64,000 nt of DNA from Urophycis tenuis (GCA_036785325.1 JAXIVH010000002.1:6427090-6491089); one strand, 5' to 3'; shown: positions 16,672 through 59,369, numbered from the stretch's first letter. The notes: generated by a model from the sequence alone, not told the origin. Translations and numbers: made by a program.

Positions 16672-18934
16672 TCGCCTCTCTCTTTCTCTATTTCATTCTC
16701 TCTCTCCTCCTCTTCCTTGCCTCTCTCTCTCTTCTTATCTCTCTCTCTCTCTCTCTCCATCCCCCTTTTTTCTCTCACTAGCTCAATCTCCCCTCTCTCT
16801 CTCCCTCCCTTCTCTTCTCGCTGTACCTCCTATTTCTTGACTCCACTTTCAAGAAATAGGAGGTACAGGGAAATAGGAGGTAGACGTGGAGGGTGACACC
16901 ACTGTCACTGCCACTCTCCACTCCACACCTCTCATGTCCTGTGTGTGTTCTGACCTGGTGTACTTATTGTAGTTGACCATATCTAAATATCTATTTATAT
17001 GGATATTTTGACATAGTGAGAGCATTAAAAGACTGTATTGCTGTATTATTGTTGTACAAGATGTGTGTGTTTTAGAGGGAGAGGGAAGCCATCATTGCCC
17101 AACTTGAATACATTGTCCTTCCACTGGTTGAGATGCCAGTTTGCATGTCTATCTGTGTGTGCATTCTCTTTCAGTTGGAGATTTACCTTTTACCTTCTTG
17201 CTTTCATTGCTGGCCTGGCCGCCCTGATCGATGTGAGTAGTAGTTGCACATTTACATCCGACTCCCTGGTTCCCTTCCCCGGGTTTCCGTGACCTACGCC
17301 GAGATGAGTCATCTGGTGTATAAAAAGAGCCGTCTGCATGTGTGACCTCAGCCTCTCGTCTTCTTCCCCTGCTAGAAACCCTGGTTCTATGACCTGAAGG
17401 AGATGTGGGAGGGGTTCCCTGTGCTGGTACGGGTCATCCATTTTAAAGAGCTGTACAAGCATCCACACCACACACCGAAGGCACCACGCCAAAGTCAAAC
17501 TCAACCCCATCACAAAAAACAAAACAAAAATCAGCCATTGAAGGATCGTCATTAATATGCATGAGACATCAACATTTAATACCGTTAGTGTGGCCGGGCA
17601 TCGTAAACTCTCTCTCTCTCTGTCTCTCTCTCTCTCTCTCCCTCAGACTCTCCTGTCCTCTCAGTACTGGTACTACATGATAGAGCTGGGCTTCTACGTG
17701 GCTCTGCTCTTCAGCGTGGCCTCCGATGTCAAGCGAAAGGTGAGCCAACACGTCCACTCAACTTCTCCAGTCCCAAACTATTGTTTATCTTTAGCCTTTG
17801 TGATGTCGGTCACTGGGACCCAGGAGCATGTATGACTAATGTACTCCTGCTGTGGTGCTATTGCTACGTTGGTACTCTTAACTGGTCGTATGGACAGTAA
17901 AAACGTGCATCTACGCTTTTCTTATCTGCATTTGAGTTTGCCTTTTGCCGTTTAACTCCTTACACACGACATGGGCACATTTCTGCCAAGATAGGGCACC
18001 CTATCACGCTGTATTAAGTGCCAAGGCAAATGCTGTCAGCCCACTATCTGGCATAAGTTGATAGCACACATTAGACCGCACCCAGACTACTGCATTGGTG
18101 TTTGCACATGTGCTGTTTGTGCTGTGTGTTTGTTTGTTTACGTGCCTAGTGTTTGCACATTTGTGTTTGTGTTAAGACTCCTACCCCACTAGGCAACAAA
18201 CCCCCATAATGAGCTGGCCGACTCAGTCAAGAAGTCGGTGAGGAAGCGGCTTTTATAGTGAAAAACAAAATGGTTTCCTCTTTATTTTAATATGACTAAT
18301 ATGATCTTCAACATCGCGATCGGTTATGCACACTTTCTGGATCTGTTGTCTGGTGTGGCTGAGTCCTCTGGTTCTGGATTGTCTCTTGCAGCAAAGCAGC
18401 GAGCTCAGAAATTAAGGTGAAACAAGGCAGTGTCACTCAGAGAGATGCAAAGTATATTTTGATACATAAAGCATGTATGACATCTGTTCAAGGGAAGATT
18501 GCGCTCCTGGCATGAAGAGTCTATACAGAGAACGGGCACAGAGAGTGTCAAGGCGAAAATGTAAGAGTGAAGCAAAATTGACACATAAACAGAAAATGGG
18601 AATTTGCCTGCAGACCGGGCTATAACAAAAATTATACATAGATGACACACACATGACACAACTCCCAACAGAGACAGACAAACCCATAGTAATTACAAGA
18701 TAAGTGACAGAAGCAGAGGATGTCTGGACAATACATTGATGAAACATGGCACCAAAAACAATCTATACAACTTTATTGCTGTTACTGAAATAAGACATTG
18801 CATCATTAACAGAAAACAGGAGTAAAATCCTATGTTTTTGCCAGTCTCCACCAACCAGTTTGTGAATTTTCAACTTGTGTGTATGTGTGTGTGCATGTGC
18901 ATCTAGTGTAAGTCAATGTTCGTCTGTTTGTGTG

Positions 18935-18970
<36 letters not shown>

Positions 18971-20721
18971 CATTTGTTTGTTTTTGGGTAGTTTGGGGTT
19001 GCGTAGGGATATGGGCTATTTGGGTCAGCTTAACACAGAATTGGGGAAGCATTCTCCCCCCAAGCACAGCCTGTATCTCTGGCTCAGTGTGCTTTGCTTT
19101 ACCCCAAATGCTGCTTGGCATGGGCTCACCCCTATTGTCCCAGCAGACCCCCTTAAGCACAATATTATCCCATTCTTCGTCTCATTATACACATTATTAT
19201 ACAATCATCATACAAATTTTACGTTGAAGTTACAACGCACTTAGAACGATTGTGATAACCTCGTTCTCATTCTGGTTGTAACATATCTATTCATCGTCTC
19301 CTTGCCATTCCTCTTGTATGCTTTGATTGTGCTCAAGTTGCTCCGGATACGCGGTGTTTGCGAAGTGACAATCTCGCCGTTGAATCAAGTGGCCTCTCCG
19401 TCCGCAGGACTTCAACGAGCAGATCATCCATCACCTGGCTGCCATCGTGCTGCTGAGCTTCTCCTGGTGTGTGAACTACATCCGGGCCGGCACGCTCATC
19501 ATGCTGCTGCACGACTCCTCTGACTACTTCCTCGAGGTCCGTCGTGTGTTCACCGCCTCTCTGTTGGGGAATCTCTTCACACTGTGCTAAATAATTCAGT
19601 GTTCAGCGTGAGGGTGATCAAGGGATTCAAAGGACCGTAAACACAACCAGTCGGAGGATCTGCCTTTAAGGGTGATAGCAGTGTGATATAGTGTGATATC
19701 TTAAAAGAATATTTTGTTTGACTAATGACATAAAAAGATTAGGAATATAAATCTTAAAATATATACTGTATGAACATAAAACCACAAGTTTTGGACCCTG
19801 TTAACCGTTTTTTCGCATCACAAATAATATTCCATGTGTGATTCTTTAAAGCACATACTAACATTTTCCAAATGTCCTTCAGTGGATGTGGTGAAGCTCA
19901 GAACGCACACTCCTATGACACCACTTGTGTTGCACTGCCACCTTGTGGCTCGGAATATATCGGCTGCGACCTGACAACTAATAAACCTCTTCCTTGTTGT
20001 CCCACTGTCTTATCTAGTCTGCAAAGATGTTCAATTACGCTGGTTGGAGGGCTACATGCAACTGCATCTTCATCATCTTTGCCGTCATCTTCATCATCAC
20101 ACGGCTCGTGATCTTCCCCTTCAAGTAAATGCGGTTCACTCGTGCAGAAATACATTCAGTGAATGCGTGTGTGTGGTTAAGTTATTGTCTGTGCAGGAAA
20201 ACGGCACGTCGCATTAACGCTGTGCTTTTTCGTCCCAAGGATCATGTACTGCACGTGGATCTATCCGGTGACAATCTATGAGCCCTTCTTCGGATACTAC
20301 TTCTTCAACGGCCTCATGTTTGTGCTGCAGCTTCTCCACATATTCTGGGCGGCCCTCATCATACGCATGGCCGTCCGCTTCCTGACCAACAACGTATGTA
20401 CGCACACGGCACCGTGCAGACCAATCACACACACTGATACATACTGTTGGTCTGCTTGAGGAGGCGTTGACCACGGCCAGAGCCTCCGAACAGACCGTAG
20501 CTAGAAAGGTGCCCTTGATGCAGCGACTTGAGTTTTACTGAAGCGCCTCCATCCATTTTGTTTTGTTTTTCCCTCAGGAGAAAGTAGACGACGAACGGAG
20601 CGACAAAGAGGAAACGGACGAGTCGGAAGAGGAAGAGGACGCCAAAAAAGAAACCAAGACAAACGGAGCCGCGCGCAACGGGTACGCAGCCCACAACAAC
20701 AACCGCTGCAAGTCCGAGTGA
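12156..20721 (+). CDS. cers2: Ceramide synthase 2
   Basis: Ten coding exons give 381 aa (human CERS2 is 380): 12156-12328, 13829-13946, 15204-15322, 17175-17232, 17376-17426, 17647-17739, 19408-19536, 20018-20124, 20240-20393, 20578-20721. The enzyme sits in the ER membrane and N-acylates sphingoid bases, in this paralogue with very-long-chain acyl-CoAs. The ATG lies one base after the acceptor and starts MLQELSNWFWQERLW. A first membrane segment (LPIALAFLIV) is followed by the Hox-like domain with RQVQRWFRRRRNQDRP. The TLC domain follows: the paired catalytic histidines are H212-H213 in QIIHHLA and the Lag1 motif includes HDSSDYFLE (239-247). The acidic C-terminus DDERSDKEETDESEEEED is the CERS2-type CK2-target tail. 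All introns are GT-AG and in phase. CERS4 and CERS3 are alternatives but fit less well. Confidence 0.95.
13298..13364. repeat. (CT)n microsatellite in cers2 intron
   Basis: About 66 bp of uninterrupted CT, in the intron between coding exons 1 and 2. No exon is nearby. Confidence 0.95.
16604..16672. repeat. (CT)n microsatellite in cers2 intron
   Basis: A CT-rich tract with one GT break, embedded in a longer pyrimidine-only stretch that runs to about 16820 and ends at the hairpin at 16821. Confidence 0.9.
16821..16868. repeat. Perfect 20-bp inverted repeat (hairpin) in cers2 intron
   Basis: The arm CTGTACCTCCTATTTCTTGA (16821-16840) is followed by an 8-base spacer and its exact reverse complement (16849-16868). 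A third, shorter copy of the motif (AAATAGGAGGTA) follows at once. It lies in the intron between coding exons 3 and 4 and has no coding role. Confidence 0.9.
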
Positions 20722-22530
20722 CGCGGGACAGCGCGGACCGGAGAGGGACTCGCACGCCGCGCCAGCGCAGAGAGACGGCGGAGGGATGACGGTTCGTGGA
20801 GGCGGAGGAGGAGAGGATGAAGCGGAGCCGTTTTTTTTTTAACAAAGATATTTTTAAAAAGCAGATTTTGCGCAAGGTCGAAGGAGACAAGATATATAAA
20901 CACTCGTCGTGCAGAACTCAGGAGACGGATACACTACTTGAAGTGATGCAGTCTTTTGTCGTGGTGTAGTTTGCTCCAACAGGGTGGGGAGGGGTGGTGG
21001 GGAGGGGGGGGTCCAGGTGGAGGTGTGAAGAAGACAAGCTGCTTTGTAAACGGTCTTGTTGTTGTTTGTAAACTGTCTTGTTGTTGTTTTTGTGCCTTCC
21101 AGCAAAGCGTTGCGTAGAACGTGTTCAGTGCCCTGTTCATTCTTTGCATCTGTGGCCTTTTGATTTGATTTGTCGTCTTGTTTTAACACGTGCCAGTTGT
21201 GCTTTCAGCTCACGTCAGAAGAAGAGAGGACACGTATCTTATTTCTCTATCTATGCAATTATGAGCCTTCTCAGTTTCTTTGCACATTTTAGCATTTAAG
21301 AATATGAACTACACACAATAATGTGCCTCTTCTCCATTACTGCCATCCACCATATAATGTTGACTGCCGCCAGAAATAACAAGTGTTTAATTTATCACAG
21401 TCCTGTGGAGTTTTTCACTTCAGGCGTTTCATAACATTTAACCGTAACCCCATCCTTTATTTTCAGGAAAATGATTAATGAAATTAATGCTCTCTCTGTG
21501 TGTTCTTTGGGTTATTTGGTGTAAAATACCAAACAGTACTGATCTGTTCATCTGACAATTTCCTGTTTCAATGAACCAAATAAGCGATAAGTGTTCCAGT
21601 CAGCCAGGGAGCCACGACCATGCATTGTACTTCCCAGATCCATGCAATTATTTGCTGTCTCATTCCAGCTAAATTACTCCTTAACCAGAACATTTCCAGC
21701 TCTAAAGTCATTTTTTTTCAGTTGTTTGTTTTTGCGGAATGGAGTATGATTCACCATTAACATCTGTGAATTCAGATTAGAGTCAACACAACTGCGGCGA
21801 TATAATCAAGGTTTTTAGTTTCCTGTGTCGGAGTTGAATGTCTCTGGAACCAATTACAGAGACTTGACCCTTTAATCATTGCTATAATACAATTATTCAC
21901 CCATTGTGGACAAATGGGAGTTTTGATTGGTCTGTAAGATTTATTTTCCACACAAGATTGGCGAAGCAGAGTTTAAACAATGTATTTTATTTAAATGTGG
22001 TCCAGATTGCTGTAGGTCATTGCCTGAGAGCCAGTGCCATGGTATCCTTGGAATACGTTGCTTTGATGCTTGAATTTAAGGTTTATAATTGTTTGAAATG
22101 GGCTTTACGGTTCTGCACTTAATTTTTAAATGAAAGATCATGAACTCAAGTTTTACTCATAATCAGTCATCACTACGATGACTACCCAAAATAATAAGTT
22201 GTATGTTGTGTTATTTTGTATGCCAAGTGCCTTATATGCAATGTATAGGCTACCTCTCACCTGTTCATTTTTCCCTCATCCACTCCTCCATTCACTTTTT
22301 TGCCAAATATTCAAGAAGAAAGACGAGTCATGTCTCTTTTCTGTACGTTGTCCCTCTTGTCATTTAACAATCTGTCCAACTCCATTCCACAACCATCACC
22401 AATTCTTACCGACTAGCGACTTCTCCCCATCAACACTATTAAAGTGTGTTCTTTTTCATTTAGTATTTTTTGTGTTAAATGGTGCCTTAGTATTATTAAT
22501 AATAAAACCAAACATCCTGAAAAGAAGTAT
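20722..22530 (+). other. cers2: cers2 3'UTR with poly(A) signal
   Basis: After the stop codon there is about 1.8 kb without a recognisable exon. The best poly(A) signal is AATAAA at 22501-22506, so cleavage is expected near 22520-22530. No earlier AATAAA of similar quality was noticed. A purine-rich block (20720-20850) follows the stop. Confidence 0.55.
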
Positions 22531-22923
22531 CTTTGTTTCAAGTATTTATTCCTTCCCTGTTGTAAGTTAATGTTTGTATAATTATTGTACTATATTCTGA
22601 TGCTACCTGTTTAAGGAATAGGCCTAGAAACAATGTTCCAAAATGTTTAAGTAAAGTTTTCAGTTTTACGTTTTAGCCTGCATGACAAAAACACCGAATA
22701 CTTGAGTAGAAGTAGTGAATATTGATGAATGAATATGTTACGCATAATTGAATATAGCTACTATATCCATAAACAACGTTTATGGATGTACCCAATGATA
22801 TCAGAGAGGTGGCGCAAAACCTGAATGTCCCACATTGTACGTAATGTGTCGTCCAACAGAACGCGCTGAACTGAATACGTTGTAGCAGCTTGTATTGGCT
22901 TGCGCTCCCAGCGCTCACCCGAA

Positions 22924-22935
22924 GCGCCATCTTGG
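22924..22935 (-). promoter_or_regulatory. arnt: YY1-type element in the arnt promoter
   Basis: GCGCCATCTTGG is the reverse complement of the YY1 core CAAGATGGCG, which commonly lies near the start site of TATA-less vertebrate promoters. It is 270 bp upstream of the arnt ATG and 400 bp downstream of the cers2 poly(A) signal. Function is inferred. Confidence 0.45.
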
Positions 22936-23194
22936 ATAGTTAGGGATTTTAAACCGGGGTGAACCGAGAAAGTGTCAGTAAATAAGATATATTATCTCTT
23001 TCTCAGAATTTGTGTAGTTGGGCTGTCAAGGTCAAAAGTAGACTATGTATCATGGCGATGGATTTGGGCTTTTTAAAATAAAGGCTCCGGCGCTAGAACG
23101 TTGACAGGAAACTAGTTAGCATTGAGCTAACACTGGGGGGGTGCTGTAGGATTTTCCGTAGCTGAAGTTGTTTTGTTTGTTTATGTTATCCAAT

Positions 23195-32579
<9,385 letters not shown>

Positions 32580-34335
32580 ACCGGCCAGCCAAGGCGCCCC
32601 GTGGTCGCCTCCCTCACCACCCCGACTGTTTCACGGTGTCGCTCCATGTTTGCTTCTCTCGCGCCATTCCTCCCCCTCCCCCCCCCCCCCCCCCTTTTTA
32701 AACGTAGCACTCTCCTGCCCTGAGCCCCCCCCCCCCCGCACGACCTTCTCCACCAATCGTCCTGACTGCAGACAGCCGGGGCAGGGCGATCAAGTAATGG
32801 CTAACTACAAGAAGAGGATGTCATGACGTCATCCATTGTAAGATGTAATTTGCAATTTGCGAGCACTGCCTAAAGCCAATCACCTATGATGTACATATGT
32901 GAAATATAGAAAGCATTATGTGGACAATCACTCACACACACACACACACCCACAGAAATATATATGGACTGCGCTGCAGCATCTTCCTAGCCCTCCGGCA
33001 CCTTCGAAGACCGAAAGAAACGCACAAAAGACTTTCATTGAAAGAACACTTTTCAGCTTTTTGTCAGCCATTTGATGAAAGGGCAGTTGTGATGTCTTAC
33101 ACATGGATATCCACCCTAATTGATCATGTGAAACTCTCAGGAAATTATGGGGCAATTCAGCTTTTGGGGATTTTTTTTTCTTTTCATGTTTTGCATGAAA
33201 ATCTGCATGTCTGTGTGCTCCCTCCTCCTCCTCTTCCTCCTCCTCCCACACTGTTCCAGGCGCATGTACGCGTGCCGGAGCTCGCTCGCCGCTGCGTTCA
33301 CAGAGCACACCTCCTTCGGTTTCTTCTGCTTCTCTCTCCACAGGGAACGAGTCACGTTCGTTTTTTTTAACTAAATTAGTTTACCAGTGAACGGTGAGCG
33401 GAGTCAAAAGATTGCCGCAAATGTGTAAATTTTATATACACAGCATCACAAATTGCCATATATGTGTTTCACTTGAGTACATGCAGTATATAGTCGACTA
33501 CCACACGGTTGGGTTTCTTTCTTCCTTTTTGCGGCCGGGGGCTTTCCCGAGCACCTCCATGTCTGACTTACTGAATCAAACGTGTCGTTCGCACTCAATT
33601 CAAGTTTGATTGTCCTTTCATAAACTTGAGTTGGGGCGATGAGAAATAATGTAATGCAGCAATAATTAACAAGCAGGAATGATGTACTTATAAAGCCATT
33701 ATTGTTTTGTTTCTGTGTTCCATTAGTAAGGATAGGGATGGTTTGATCTGGATGCCATGTTTCATTTAATTTTCATTGTGTCAGGCAGTGGGGGGGTTTG
33801 ATTTGTCTGTTGTGCTTTTTCCATTGGTATTTTAAAAATGGTTTAATCAGGGTTGTTTTTTTTTAGGTTTAAAAGTGAATGTGTGTAACAAGGTTATGCC
33901 CCGGCATTTTGTCCTCCACAATTGAGGTAAGACAATTATGGACCTTTAATTGAATTAGGTAAGGACATCAAGACTCCCATTATCTTAACAATCAAAAGTT
34001 AGTCTGTATGTAGTGTCAGCCATTGTTGGAGTCCAAGGGATGAGCGGTTGATGTAATTAAGACTTAAAGTTTATGTTTTACATTGTATGCCAATATGTGT
34101 ACATTAAATCCATGTCTACACTTTATTTAGATTTCTAAAAGGGTGGAATTTCGGTGGCTATGTTGTCTTGTTTTCATCCTCTGGCTTCTCCAACTGGGTT
34201 TTTACAATGATGTAAACTGAAGTTTGTATCACGCATAGAAACACAAATATTTAAGTATACTGTATCTGTATATGACCTGTTAAGAGGAACAAAGTGTTTG
34301 TTTTTCTATTAAATTGTACTATAATCAAAATCGAC
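32580..34335 (+). other. arnt: arnt 3'UTR with candidate poly(A) signal
   Basis: After the arnt stop about 1.75 kb holds no recognisable exon. ATTAAA at 34308-34313 is the best candidate signal. Poly-C runs at about 32672-32693 and 32727-32737 and a short CA tract (32933-32949) are the only repeats seen. The gene end is inferred. Confidence 0.45.
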
Positions 34336-35917
34336 CGGGTGTAATTTTGTTCATTGTTAATTGTTGTTGTTCAACATTCTAAATTTTATATTACGTTTTT
34401 GACATTTTTTTGTTTTTTCTTGTTTTTTTCATGTTGTTAGGCTGCAGCGTGTATTTGAGTGATTTGCCATGGAATGCGTTCCAAAACGGATGTTTAGGGA
34501 TATCTATACATGGAACACATCTCTCTCTCTGCACTCACCTGATTATGTTGGTCATGGCTTTTAGTCCAGCTTTTTTATTTACTCTTCTGGTGTGTCCTGG
34601 GAAGAAACAGAAGCCTTCGTTGGTGTCTGTTTTCCCTGGTGAGGAAGCCGTGATCTGCAGATCTCTCTCAGGATTGATTTCCTCATGCTCATCCTCCCTC
34701 GTTCTCCTTTACAGCCTTGGGGTGAAAACGGGTGGTGTGCATGCAGCCAATGGGTTCCACGTGGGTTTAGTCTTTCACAGATGCACTTGGTTCTGGGCTG
34801 CAAATGAGTGACACCCTTTGTGGATTACGTTTTGCGGAAATCATCTCTGTGTAGTCTGACAAAGCTTTGCTGGTGCTTCCCTGCATCCTTTCACCGTAAT
34901 TGTTCTGTTTATGCGGATCCCCCTCTATTTACATATGGGGTCGTTTTACGTTTAACTTGTTTATGTCTCCAGAGGCATCAGAATACAACCACTCTGCATG
35001 TTTTTGGTCAGGATCAGTTTCCAGTTTCCTCTCAAGTGGATTGCCACCAAGGCTTCATCTCCTCTTTCTCTCCCCTAGACCTTGTAACGCTCTGTCCCTT
35101 ATTGCAGACTATTTATACTTTGGAAAGCAACAAAAAAGGTTTATTTCCTGTACCTTAAAAAAAACATGCATGTTTCACATATACAGCCAGTGATTTTTTA
35201 TAAAATGTACAAATGCACTTTGTGTGTGAAGACGAGTTGATTATGATTCATGTGTAACTTGCTGTTGACACCTTTGCTGGTCAGTGAAATGAGCATCTCT
35301 CCGTGCTAAAGGTGTTGAAGCTACTGTTCGCAAGCAGAGCCATGCCTGCCGGTTCTAATCTCAGGAACGGCCTGATCGTTACCAAACTCCTTTTTAACTA
35401 TTTATGTGCAAGACGGGTGCCAAATGTGTCTGCGTGATCACCAATCCTTCCTGTCTCTGGGGGATGGGAACAGCACGTGGGGGAACAGAGAGGGTGTCAA
35501 TGTTGAGGGGAAAACTAGCAGAGAACACGCAGAGAGCAACAGGTTGTTGAATCGGCCCTCATTTACAATGCAGCAGCAGCAGCAGCAGCAGTAGTGAGAT
35601 GTCTCCCTGATCAACACGTGGGGATCCTAGAGTTTACACCAGCCGGTTTTTTGTTGCTGGAGATTGAAATGGAGTACTAGAAGAGTTGTCGTAGTCAAAG
35701 AGGTCCCACACCAAGGCTCTGAGGAGATACCTGTGCCACTGTGTTTTTGGTATAGGTTTTGGACAAGTGTTTGGACAAACGCTGCGAGACGAAGACAAAA
35801 CGAAAAAAAAAAAAAAAAAGGTTTACTAATATGGCAAAGACGAGAAGCATTCTGGACGGGAATCAGACATCTCGTTGGGCCTGAGGTATTTCTGACATTA
35901 ATCCTCACATCCTTCCA
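34336..35917. other. Spacer upstream of the cortexin-like gene
   Basis: No conserved protein was recognised. Two open frames on the + strand (34410-34811 and 34808-35158) have no recognisable domain and no known homology to me. The block may contain 5'UTR sequence of the cortexin-like gene. Repeats are a short CAG run (about 35571-35591) and a poly-A run (35802-35819). Confidence 0.4.
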
Positions 35918-36082
35918 ATGGCAAGAATGGACATAGATGTGGACTTAGGCTTTGCCCTCTTCTTCTTCTTCCTGCTGTGCTTTTTCCTGTTGGTGTCTAT
36001 AGTGCGTTGTGCACAGATGGTACTGGACCCATACAGTGCTATTTCAACTAGTGTTTACCAAGAGGAGCAATCAGAGGAGTGA
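35918..36082 (+). CDS. ctxnd2: Small cortexin-domain membrane protein, CTXND2-like
   Basis: One intact 54-codon frame starts MARMDIDVDLGFALFFFF and ends QEEQSEE-stop. Residues 11-29 (GFALFFFFLLCFFLLVSIV) form one strong membrane helix. The cytosolic signature RCAQMVLDPYSAISTS matches the cortexin family hallmark RC-x-x-x-x-DPYS, seen in CTXN1-3 and the short CTXND1 and CTXND2 proteins. The VDVD stretch before the helix is also typical of the CTXND proteins. As I recall, human CTXND2 lies between ARNT and SETDB1, exactly this place, so synteny supports the name. The molecular function of the family is unknown. Either ATG (35918 or 35927) is usable; I chose the first because it opens the frame, while the second has an A at -3. 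The coding region is a single exon; any 5'UTR exon was not located. At 54 aa the gene is easily missed. CTXND1 is the alternative. Confidence 0.82.
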   Translation: MARMDIDVDLGFALFFFFLLCFFLLVSIVRCAQMVLDPYSAISTSVYQEEQSEE

Positions 36083-36599
36083 TGGGGGGTCCAGACCTAG
36101 GATGATGGATACACAACAAAAACTGTTCAGGACTGCCACTTGAATCCAGCATTTGCCTGTACTACAAGATATGAAACCAAAGTGTATTATGGTTGATACA
36201 TGGTTGTTGATAATTTCATAATTGCTTAGTTTTGTAATTGTTTTTGTTTATTATAGGAGCTAAATGAAATTAGATTATTTGTGCAATGTCATTCATTCAT
36301 CTTCTTATAAAAATATTTAAAAAAAAAAAATTAAAAAAAAAGTGTCTGTTGTCGCTATGTGTTTTCAGTTGACCATTACTTTGATAGGAATATGAATTTT
36401 AAATGACAGTAATGAGTACATGAGTCATTCAAGTAGGCCTACTTTTCCTTTTTTGCAACAATTCTACATTTAAATTCGTATATAAATATGTAGAAATACA
36501 TACAGTTAATGTAAAAGATACATATATGGCAAATGCCACGCTTTAAGTTAATATTTTAATTAAAAGTAAAGGTAAAAGTATTTACGGCCACTTCATTTA
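36083..36599. other. Probable 3'UTR of the cortexin-like gene
   Basis: AT-rich sequence with no coding signal. An A-rich run at 36310-36341 follows AAAATATTTAAAA, but no canonical AATAAA was seen there. The transcript end is unknown. Confidence 0.35.
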
Positions 36600-36862
36600 G
36601 AGGGGATGTGAGCTAACCTCGTCGTTTTGGGCATCCTCTTCATAGCCGGTGGTTCCCAGCAAGCCCCGCCCATTATAGCTAGCGTATGCTACTCCGCGTA
36701 ACCCGAAAGAGCGGGGTTGATTTTCTATGAGGGATAATGGCAGGCGAAATCAGCACCGCCCTCATCGGCTACTCTGGCATAGAAAAAAAAACATTTAGCT
36801 GCTAATGCACCTAGCTGTGGTGCACAAATTTGCTAACAAAACAGAATGGAGAGCAGCGATAG
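36600..36862 (+). promoter_or_regulatory. setdb1: Probable setdb1 promoter and non-coding first exon
   Basis: The block carries a GC-box-like CCCCGCCC (about 36664-36671) and several CpGs in otherwise AT-rich DNA. It ends AGCGATAG followed by donor-like GTAGGC at 36863. The first coding exon starts one base before its ATG at 37645, so a separate 5'UTR exon is expected, and this is the best candidate. The start site is not determined. Confidence 0.35.
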
Positions 36863-37644
36863 GTAGGCATAAGAAAAATAATATTACATTATACAGTGCA
36901 CTGCAAAGTGACGTGTGCATGTATATCTGTGTGTTTGGGTAAAAATAAACCAGAACAAATGTATGTATTTAGCTGCGCATGATATCTAATGCTAGGCTAA
37001 CATGCTAAACCGTTAACAGTACCATACAGTATTTCTATATGAGTATGAGTAACTTTGAGTGTCGCACACTTTGAGTTATAACAGAATGACACCAATCGTG
37101 TTGACTACCAAACACGCAAGTTTGGATGAAGTTATGCAGACTTGTGCTAGCTGACCATGAGCAAGCTTCCTTTATATGTAATGTTTAGAACATAAACATT
37201 ACCTTTAAGATGTAGTCTTCTGAAACAATCGCTAGTAAAAGCAAGCATAGGCTATAACGTGTTCAAGCTTGACGCCAGTGCTTCATGAACGATTGAAAGA
37301 CTAAAAGTCACATTAAAACAGCATTCCATTCGCAGTCATGTTTTTCCCTCCAGAAGGTTAAGACATGCTTTCTCAGAACAGTCACCATTGGTGAGACCAG
37401 TATGGTCTATATGGTATATGGTATATATTGACATCAGTATCAGATTCTCTGTCTATCCACAATCTGACTGCTTTTCAAAAACGCATCTTCTGAGAAATGA
37501 CATGCATTGAATGCCCCCCAAAAAATAAATGTGATTTTTTTTTCCCTCCAAATTTCAAGACCCCAAGCCTATTTTATACATGAATTGTTTTAATACGAAG
37601 CAGCTATCCTTGTGTATTCACTCTCATGTCCATTCCTTGCCAGA

Positions 37645-50821
<13,177 letters not shown>

Positions 50822-51275
50822 GAGGAGCCACACTGGTGTTCCCCCATCCCACACATCCGTCCATGCATCTGCGCCATTACTGTACTTTACTAGTGCCTGG
50901 TCATCACACTGACTGTCCTGACTGGATCCTTCAGTTGGTGCATCGGGGACAGCTGTTGACAGCCTGCTGCTTGTGTTTTCTAGTTGGAGGGGGGGGGGGC
51001 TAATTCAGACCCTTCCACCAAACCTTGTTTTCTTTTCTTTTTTTCGGGGAGCTGAGGGGTGGGGGGAGGGGGGGTGACACAAGTTCAAACTGGGCCAGTT
51101 GGGCTGACTTTTATTTCGGTACCATAGGATTTCATCTACATTTCTTGCGTTGAGGTATGTATTTTATTGCTGTATTGTCGCAGGTATTTTCTTTTTAACC
51201 ACGTGGCCAGTTTTATTTTATTTTAGCTTTAATTGCGTTTCGGATCTCTCAATAAAATGTACTTTTTCACCTAGA
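50822..51275 (+). terminator. setdb1: setdb1 3'UTR with poly(A) signal
   Basis: The short 3'UTR ends at AATAAA (51251-51256), with cleavage expected near 51270. Only about 270 bp then remain before the rec8 ATG. Confidence 0.75.
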
Positions 51276-51348
51276 GACAACGCCTCAGCCAATCGTTTGT
51301 TATTTTGTATTTTTTTGTATTTGTTGATGTGAATTAGCCAATTGAAAG

Positions 51349-51364
51349 GTTGTCACTGGGCAAC
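51349..51364. promoter_or_regulatory. rec8: RFX-type X-box upstream of rec8
   Basis: GTTGTCACTGGGCAAC fits the palindromic X-box bound by RFX factors (RFX half sites GTTGYC and GGCAAC). It lies in a 9-bp inverted repeat (GAAAGGTTG and CAACCTTTC), 14 bp upstream of a TATA box. RFX2 drives many spermatogenic genes, so the match suits a meiotic gene. Binding is inferred. Confidence 0.5.
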
Positions 51365-51377
51365 CTTTCCTTTTTCC

Positions 51378-51388
51378 TATATAAAAGG
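51378..51388 (+). promoter_or_regulatory. rec8: TATA box of rec8
   Basis: TATATAAAAGG is a strong TATA match. It would place the start site near 51408, giving a 5'UTR of about 130 bases before the ATG at 51542. The CCAAT motif at 51338-51342 lies upstream. Confidence 0.6.
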
Positions 51389-51541
51389 AACCTTCCTCGG
51401 CACAACCATTAAACACGGCCCATAACCTTACACCTAGTGACGATCCACGTCAATATCATCCCATTCCTATTTCCCGCATCCAATAGCTTCTATGCACGCG
51501 AAGTACTTTTTTTTTTAATCTGACGATCTCGCGAAAGGAGG

Positions 51542-59369
<7,828 letters not shown>

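Noticed and set aside
34410..34811. A 133-codon + strand frame between arnt and the cortexin-like gene
   Set aside because: Hydrophobic start but no recognisable domain and no splice-supported partner exon. It is most likely a chance frame in the spacer.
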